A DNA stretch of 13,171 nt, from assembly GCF_000003605.2 (NCBI RefSeq), contig NW_003146286.1:282082-295252 (forward strand), read 5' to 3'. The DNA is from Saccoglossus kowalevskii. Taxonomy: Eukaryota > Hemichordata > Enteropneusta > Harrimaniidae. A program made the translations under genes and the position numbers. Of this stretch, positions 9,167 through 13,171 are shown piece by piece; within the stretch, counting starts at the first letter, position 1, and each line of letters opens with the position of its first letter. The notes beneath the pieces were generated by a model. The model was not told the origin of the DNA. It saw only the letters and a list, made by a program, of their open reading frames with translations, and did not search any database.

Positions 9167-9184
9167 GGGGCGGAGCTACGTCAC
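9167..9184 (+). promoter_or_regulatory. GC box next to CRE-like site
   Basis: GGGGCGGAGC (9167-9176, Sp/KLF-type GC box) is directly followed by TACGTCAC (9177-9184, CRE-like), just outside the MITE and at the start of a CpG-richer patch running to about 9560. The pairing is typical of a promoter, but no exon with a donor was found downstream. Function is inference. Confidence 0.3.
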
Positions 9185-10327
9185 GGACGTTCTACGTTGC
9201 TAAGACGCACACCACTGTACCACGTATTTCTATGGGCTTTGTGCGCGCTGCTGTTAAACGCCGGTTGAGCCGGTGAAAACTCGAGAAAACAACTCAAACT
9301 CAACTTTGAAGTAATCCTGAACAGCCAAATTTATATATGTTACACACATAGGGCTAATCTTAATACACTGTTCAGGGGAGTCTCAACAAACATCCCAAAG
9401 TACCGTTTTCTGCGTGTTGTTGGTTTTTGTTTTCACCGCGAGGGTTGCCAGGCGGTAGAAATTGCCCGGATGTCCGCCCCGAGGATACTACATCGACACA
9501 ATGTGGCACTGTCCTCAATTGCAACTTAAAGTCGCATTTTCACTCTGTATGATCGATAGACTCCTGGAATCACCACGCGGGATTTAGATTTTGTAACAAC
9601 CCGTGAGAGTTGAAATCAAATTTAAAAGTACCTCCTAAAATAAAGTAAAGTAACCTTCAGTGATATATAATTGCAACAATGAAAACTATGTTTATTACTA
9701 GGAAATCGAACACCATGACCTCCAGAACAGGCTAGCTTCGGCATTATTCCAATATTACAGAATTGGTTGCCACACAAAACGGTTTTATCATTTTTGAATG
9801 TGATTACACTAATTGCAAGAACAGTGGGAGGGTTTCTGCATGTAATATAACCAGCATTGTATGATTGGTTACTCTCAAACTATCGTCTTGTTTAAGAATG
9901 TCATTATATATAATTGGAATCCACAACATTGGAAGTTATGATTGTGCCAAAATCTAACACATAACAGTCACACCAATCAGAGGGCAGTTTGTTTTCGAAT
10001 TATGAAATCCTGCAGTGGCAGTGGAGATCGATGACGTTTTCGAGATTTGACCAAAACATGAAATCTTAGTCGGATAAAACTTGAGAACATGTCACATCGA
10101 AAATGAGTCTATTTTGGAACCATTTCAACTTATCTTTATCATTTATTTATTTTCTTTAAAATATTTTTTATTAATTTTATAATATAATACACACACAAAA
10201 TGAATTACAGAGTAATCGTAATTTGTCTTTATATGTGTTGTTCGAATGCTTTGTTTGTTTGGTTTTCATGTAAAAAAAAAGAGAAGGCCTGACTGTGATA
10301 AAAAAAACGTTGTCTATGTTTGTCAAG

Positions 10328-10383
10328 TGACGTAGGATGCTACACGTCCGACACGTGCAAAACATCTGGCGTAGTATTTAAAA
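10328..10383 (+). promoter_or_regulatory. candidate promoter of the trefoil gene
   Basis: TGACGTAG (10328-10335, CRE-like), an E-box CACGTG (10352-10357) and a TATA-like TATTTAAAA (10375-10383) line up on the plus strand. The expected start site would be near 10405-10415, which would place the consensus donor at 10587 at the end of a short non-coding first exon. Each motif is read directly; the assignment as promoter of the downstream gene is inference. Confidence 0.3.
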
Positions 10384-10409
10384 CAACAAATTAAACAGCT
10401 ATATGATAG

Positions 10410-10586
10410 GCGTACGACGTATTTGCTCAGTAGAGTTTCCTAATACCAAGTTAAAAGTATTCTTAATGTATCACATGAAGCCACTTTAAGCGCGTGACTC
10501 CCTGAAGGCAAAGCACATACTAGTAAAAGTGAACGTGGCATGCCACACCCTGACACTTAAAGCACGTATATCGCACACAGTTTCAG
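10410..10586 (+). other. candidate non-coding first exon of the trefoil gene
   Basis: The segment ends in TTTCAG|GTGAGTAC, a match to the full donor consensus CAG|GTGAGT at 10587 and the best plus-strand donor between the two genes. The first plausible acceptor with a coding start is TTGTTTACAG at 11782, which would give an intron of 1196 nt. The exon contains only a five-residue upstream ORF (ATG near 10541), as expected of a leader. The start position is a guess from the TATA-like element. It includes the 12-bp palindrome at 10535-10546. Confidence 0.3.
10535..10546. repeat. 12-bp perfect palindrome GTGGCATGCCAC
   Basis: An exact 12-bp palindrome, read directly. Its centre GGCATGCC resembles a half-site of the p53/p63 family (RRRCWWGYYY) but misses the flanking bases. 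It may be a dimeric transcription factor site within the presumed leader exon of the trefoil gene, or chance. Confidence 0.4.
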
Positions 10587-11782
10587 GTGAGTACGCTTGT
10601 TTTTTATTGTGGAGCTAGAGGGAAAAAAACGGTCACGCAACGTATTTGAATTTCATGTAATGTATTTTATACATATTATACATGACGCATGGAACCCACA
10701 TCGACGATTTTGACGCTACAACCAAGGATCTCTTTTGTCACCTATTAGTCTGTGACTTTGTTATACATTACTTTTAACGCATATGTTGAAACACCAGAAG
10801 AAGAAAAAACGTGTGTGGTATATACAGTCATGTAATAACGAGAATGGAATGAATATCAATTTAGATCAATATAAAACACAATAGCCACACCATGGAGCTA
10901 TCGTACAATGCGTGATATTATAATATTTGTGAAACCCGCAGCAAGGCGCCTTTCTTCTGAAATGCAGATTACCGCCGTGGCACCAAAATCGAAGAGATTC
11001 TTTCGATTAGCATTCATTACAGTGCTATAATTCTGACAATGATAAATTTTCCAATAAATGTTCTAGGTATGAATAACTTAGGTTAAAATATTGGGAAATA
11101 TTGATAAAAAATCGTTTCGGGCATTGCTAAATCACCCCTGAAAAATGAACGCAGAGTAAACCATTTTAATGTACACGGACCACATAAATTGAGCCCGGGA
11201 TCCCAGGGTTGTCAAAATACTGTCTCTGTGTCTGTCAATATGTATTTCTCGATGTGAAGAGTTTTTAACAGTGTTGCAGGTATATCAGTACACACCTATG
11301 ATTAATTATCACACCTTAGGCTGTTCTACATCAAACCACATCACCGATAAATTCAACAGAACATACGATATAAGGACATGGCGACTGTGGATGTTTCGGC
11401 TAATTTGTTTTTCAAAAGGCGTTTTATTTGTTTCTTAATTTTTTTCTTAATGTCGCTTTTCGCATCCAAAAGTAAAAGCAGATATTAAAATGTGCAATTT
11501 TAAATCCTTTTGGAACATCACGAATTAAAAGAATATTGTTGTTCACGTTGAATATGTCTGTACTTCTTTCACGTAACAATTTTGTTGGTGATATTTAAAA
11601 TTTATATTTTAAGTCATTTTAAAAGCATTCAAAACATCCAAGGGAGTGAAACTGTAACCACCGCTGGCTGTAAAAATTGAGTCAGAAAATGGTTTCAATA
11701 TTATTGGGCGAACTAAACCAAATAATATAATATAATGTACATGTTTTCAGAAAAAATAACTTCTCTCAACTATTGTTTACAG

Positions 11783-11874
11783 CACTATGGAAAAACTCAT
11801 CAAGATTGTATTCATGTGCTCTGTGTTAATTTCCACTCGTGTGAGGACCTCAGGAGCGCTCTCGTACAATCAAG
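11783..11874 (+). CDS. trefoil protein, signal-peptide exon (CDS from 11787)
   Basis: ATG at 11787 (A at -3, G at +4) opens 29 codons plus one base. The exon starts MEKLIKIVFMCSVLIS: a charged n-region (EK..K), then a hydrophobic stretch IVFMCSVLIS, then a polar region TRVRTSGA, followed by LSYNQ. This is the layout of a secretory signal peptide, with cleavage possible after the Ala near residue 24; the two Arg after the hydrophobic core are a little unusual. The exon ends CAAG|GTACAT, so the intron is phase 1, matching the phase-1 acceptor of the trefoil exon. Just before the ATG is a good acceptor, CTCAACTATTGTTTACAG|CACT, which implies an upstream leader exon. A signal peptide and short linker leading into the first trefoil cysteine is the normal layout of trefoil-factor-like proteins. 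Joining these two exons is inference from phase, order and spacing (705-nt intron). Confidence 0.6.
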
Positions 11875-12579
11875 GTACATTTACATAGAACGAGTGACGT
11901 CACTAAACCTTGTGTGTTGTGATTGATTATTCTGACGACGTTTGAATGGGACAACTTGAAACACAGGAAGAAAACATAAAATTGAATAGTGACAGACACA
12001 TTTTAAGCGCAAAGGCAAAGTAACATAGTTACGGTTAAAAATATCTTTACCGTCTGCGTAATATCTTTAACGTACGTTATTCTCTCCAATTTGCCCTTTA
12101 AATAAACATTTACTCGCACGTTCTAGAGATAAAGCGCTTTTGTGACGTCAAAATAACGTAATGTGCGTGAGCAAGCTATAGTGAACGAGAATTAGAAATT
12201 ATCAGCGACATTCAACGCATATATCCAATCAGCGCAGCGCTTATAAAGCTACATGGCCGGTATATTCCTTGGCAAACCGCAAGGGCGCTGTTTCATAAGC
12301 TTTGTATTGATTGGCCACATGCAACGGCAATGTGTTGAAATACACACCACAAAAAAAAGAGAAGAAACTTACGGCCACATATACGTCACAGAAGTGCTTT
12401 GTCGCTGGAAGGCGCGGCACCCAGCAAAGGCAAAAATTCTGTATTAGTGTGTTCTTCAAGAAAAAATATTTCTAAAAATCTTGTGAATCTTGTAATGTTT
12501 AATCATCATAGTAATATTTACAAAACATGCGTGCATATATATGACATCACTTGTTTATGTCATTGCTTAACACTCTTAG
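11875..12579 (+). other. trefoil gene intron 1 with two perfect CREs and a TATA/CCAAT cluster
   Basis: GT at 11875 and AG at 12578-12579 bound a 705-nt intron, with a likely branch site CTTAAC at 12566-12571 close before the acceptor ACTCTTAG. Inside are perfect CRE palindromes TGACGTCA at 11895-11902 and 12143-12150, a CCAAT box at 12225-12229 and TATAAAG at 12242-12248. The last three are in promoter order, so a second start site near 12270 is possible. A transcript from there could read unspliced through the trefoil exon from ATG 12495 to a stop at 12771-12773, but its N-terminus is a poor signal peptide. I prefer the intron reading. Confidence 0.55.
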
Positions 12580-12711
12580 GTTCGTCGTGCTTCATTGCTC
12601 CATGGGAGAGGGCGTACTGTATCACCAATCCACGAACAGAAGACGCGTGCAAGCAGCACGTATGTTGCTGGGACAAAGAGAAGGAAACATGTTACCAAAG
12701 ACGAAGTGAAG
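12580..12711 (+). CDS. trefoil (P-type) domain exon of a secreted protein
   Basis: This 132-nt exon encodes one complete trefoil domain. With exon 1 the cysteines fall at residues 33, 43, 53, 58, 59 and 67. Spacing is C-x9-C-x9-C-x4-CC-x7-C, with the conserved Arg (ERAYC, Arg three before Cys2), the CCWD signature and a CY end. Family spacing is the same except for the last gap, usually about 10 (7 here), so the final loop is short. The six cysteines pair 1-5, 2-4 and 3-6 in this family. Trefoil domains are extracellular and protease-resistant; they occur in mucin-associated peptides and beside glycoside hydrolase, ZP or lectin domains. Both flanking introns are phase 1 (acceptor ACTCTTAG|GT, donor GAAG|GTATAG), the 1-1 class of shuffled extracellular modules. 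More domains may follow beyond the window. If the donor were not used, the frame would stop at 12773 after 20 non-descript codons. Confidence 0.9.
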
Positions 12712-13171
12712 GTATAGTACATTTAACATATATTCAAATTAATGAGTCAATTTCAGATACATATTATTTGTAGTCATAATTCTATGAAATGAACAGCACT
12801 ATTATTGCATGAGGTCTTACTATTGTATTCATCATTATATACACAGATTCGTGGGCACCTATTTTTTATTATATTATTATTTTATTTACATTTCTCTAAA
12901 GAAATATACCCCACTAACCTGAGGGAACAGCTTGCAATGCATATAAAAAAGAAAGTTACAAGCGTGACTTTAATCACCTCAATAAAATAAAATAAAATAA
13001 AATATTATAGCTAATCTATTGGAGAACTCCCACTAACAAATTATATCTAATCTGAAAAGCTGTGTATACAAATCTTGCAATACTTTGGATGATTTCATGG
13101 TTATCCTGAGAAAATATATATAAGTTTACTGATAGGCGAAAGGAGCTCAAATTCAGCTCAAATTATGGCTC
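12712..13171 (+). other. trefoil gene intron 2, partial, or 3' flank
   Basis: Sequence after the trefoil donor. No second cysteine-rich exon with a phase-1 acceptor was found before the right edge, so the next exon is probably outside. The stretch is very AT-rich. A tandem run containing several AATAAA words (12981-13004) could serve as a polyadenylation signal if the donor at 12712 were skipped, so a short terminal-exon isoform ending at the stop at 12771-12773 is possible. I favour the intron because the donor is in the expected phase and place. Confidence 0.5.
12981..13004 (+). repeat. (AATAA)n pentanucleotide microsatellite
   Basis: Four exact AATAA units plus a partial fifth, read directly. 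It overlaps several AATAAA words, so it might act as a polyadenylation signal, but it is most simply a microsatellite. Confidence 0.9.

Larger units (their letters stand above)
4621..10327. other. intergenic region between Rab11 and the trefoil gene
   Basis: About 5.7 kb without a recognisable gene. It is AT-rich with patches of higher CpG at 5580-5760, 8480-8960 and 9160-9560. It contains the mobile elements, the CCAAT/CRE repeat and the simple repeats listed separately. Stretches 4640-5380, 6710-7680 and 9560-10320 hold nothing I can name. Several open frames of 60-94 codons occur (for example 8160-8444 and 8775-8981 on plus), but frames of this length are expected by chance in 13 kb of AT-rich DNA and none resembles a known family. 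Non-coding transcripts cannot be ruled out. Confidence 0.6.

Noticed and set aside
11735-11926. 63-codon plus-strand ORF
   Set aside because: A different frame over the signal-peptide exon. The exon-supported frame begins at 11787.
12399-12773. 124-codon plus-strand frame containing the trefoil domain
   Set aside because: It starts at TTG, not ATG. Its first 60 codons are better explained as intron, with a branch site and acceptor at 12566-12579 and the phase-1 match to exon 11787-11874.

Overview
The window looks like nuclear DNA from an animal, most likely a marine invertebrate. It is AT-rich (roughly 36% G+C by eye) and mostly non-coding, with short exons bounded by GT-AG introns, animal promoter motifs (CRE, CCAAT, YY1, NRF1-like) and non-autonomous transposons of the TACTGTAAAA type seen in molluscs and other marine invertebrates. 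I cannot fix the phylum. There is no operon, rRNA, intact tRNA or CRISPR array.

Two protein-coding genes can be supported, transcribed away from each other. On the left, minus strand, is the first coding exon of Rab11 (4299 to 4260): thirteen residues and one split codon ending in a consensus donor. It has an in-frame stop 21 nt upstream of the start codon, a long 5' leader, and a promoter-like cluster (YY1, CCAAT, ATF/CRE, NRF1 half-site) at 4560-4620. Everything from 4259 to the left edge is then Rab11 intron 1; no later Rab11 exon was found. That intron holds a recent 155-bp tandem duplication (3281-3585) and a CpG-richer patch with a TCTCGCGAGA palindrome near 690.

On the right, plus strand, is a gene for a secreted trefoil (P-type domain) protein. 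A short exon (ATG at 11787, donor at 11875) encodes a signal-peptide-like sequence and ends in phase 1. A 132-nt exon (12580-12711) encodes one complete six-cysteine trefoil domain with phase-1 introns on both sides. The gene probably runs past the right edge. A promoter and non-coding first exon may lie at 10328-10586, ending in a perfect CAG|GTGAGT donor; this is inference.

The roughly 5.7 kb between the genes has no recognisable gene. It holds a tRNA-derived SINE (about 6500-6705, minus), two short inverted-repeat elements (7686-8056 and 8964-9160), and a duplicated CCAAT/CRE regulatory module at an exact 180-bp offset (6011-6246). Perfect CRE sites (TGACGTCA) occur three times, at 6195, 11895 and 12143, the last two inside intron 1 of the trefoil gene. 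I found no evidence of a wholly new biological system. The most useful results are the unlabelled trefoil gene, the Rab11 start exon and the duplicated CRE/CCAAT module.
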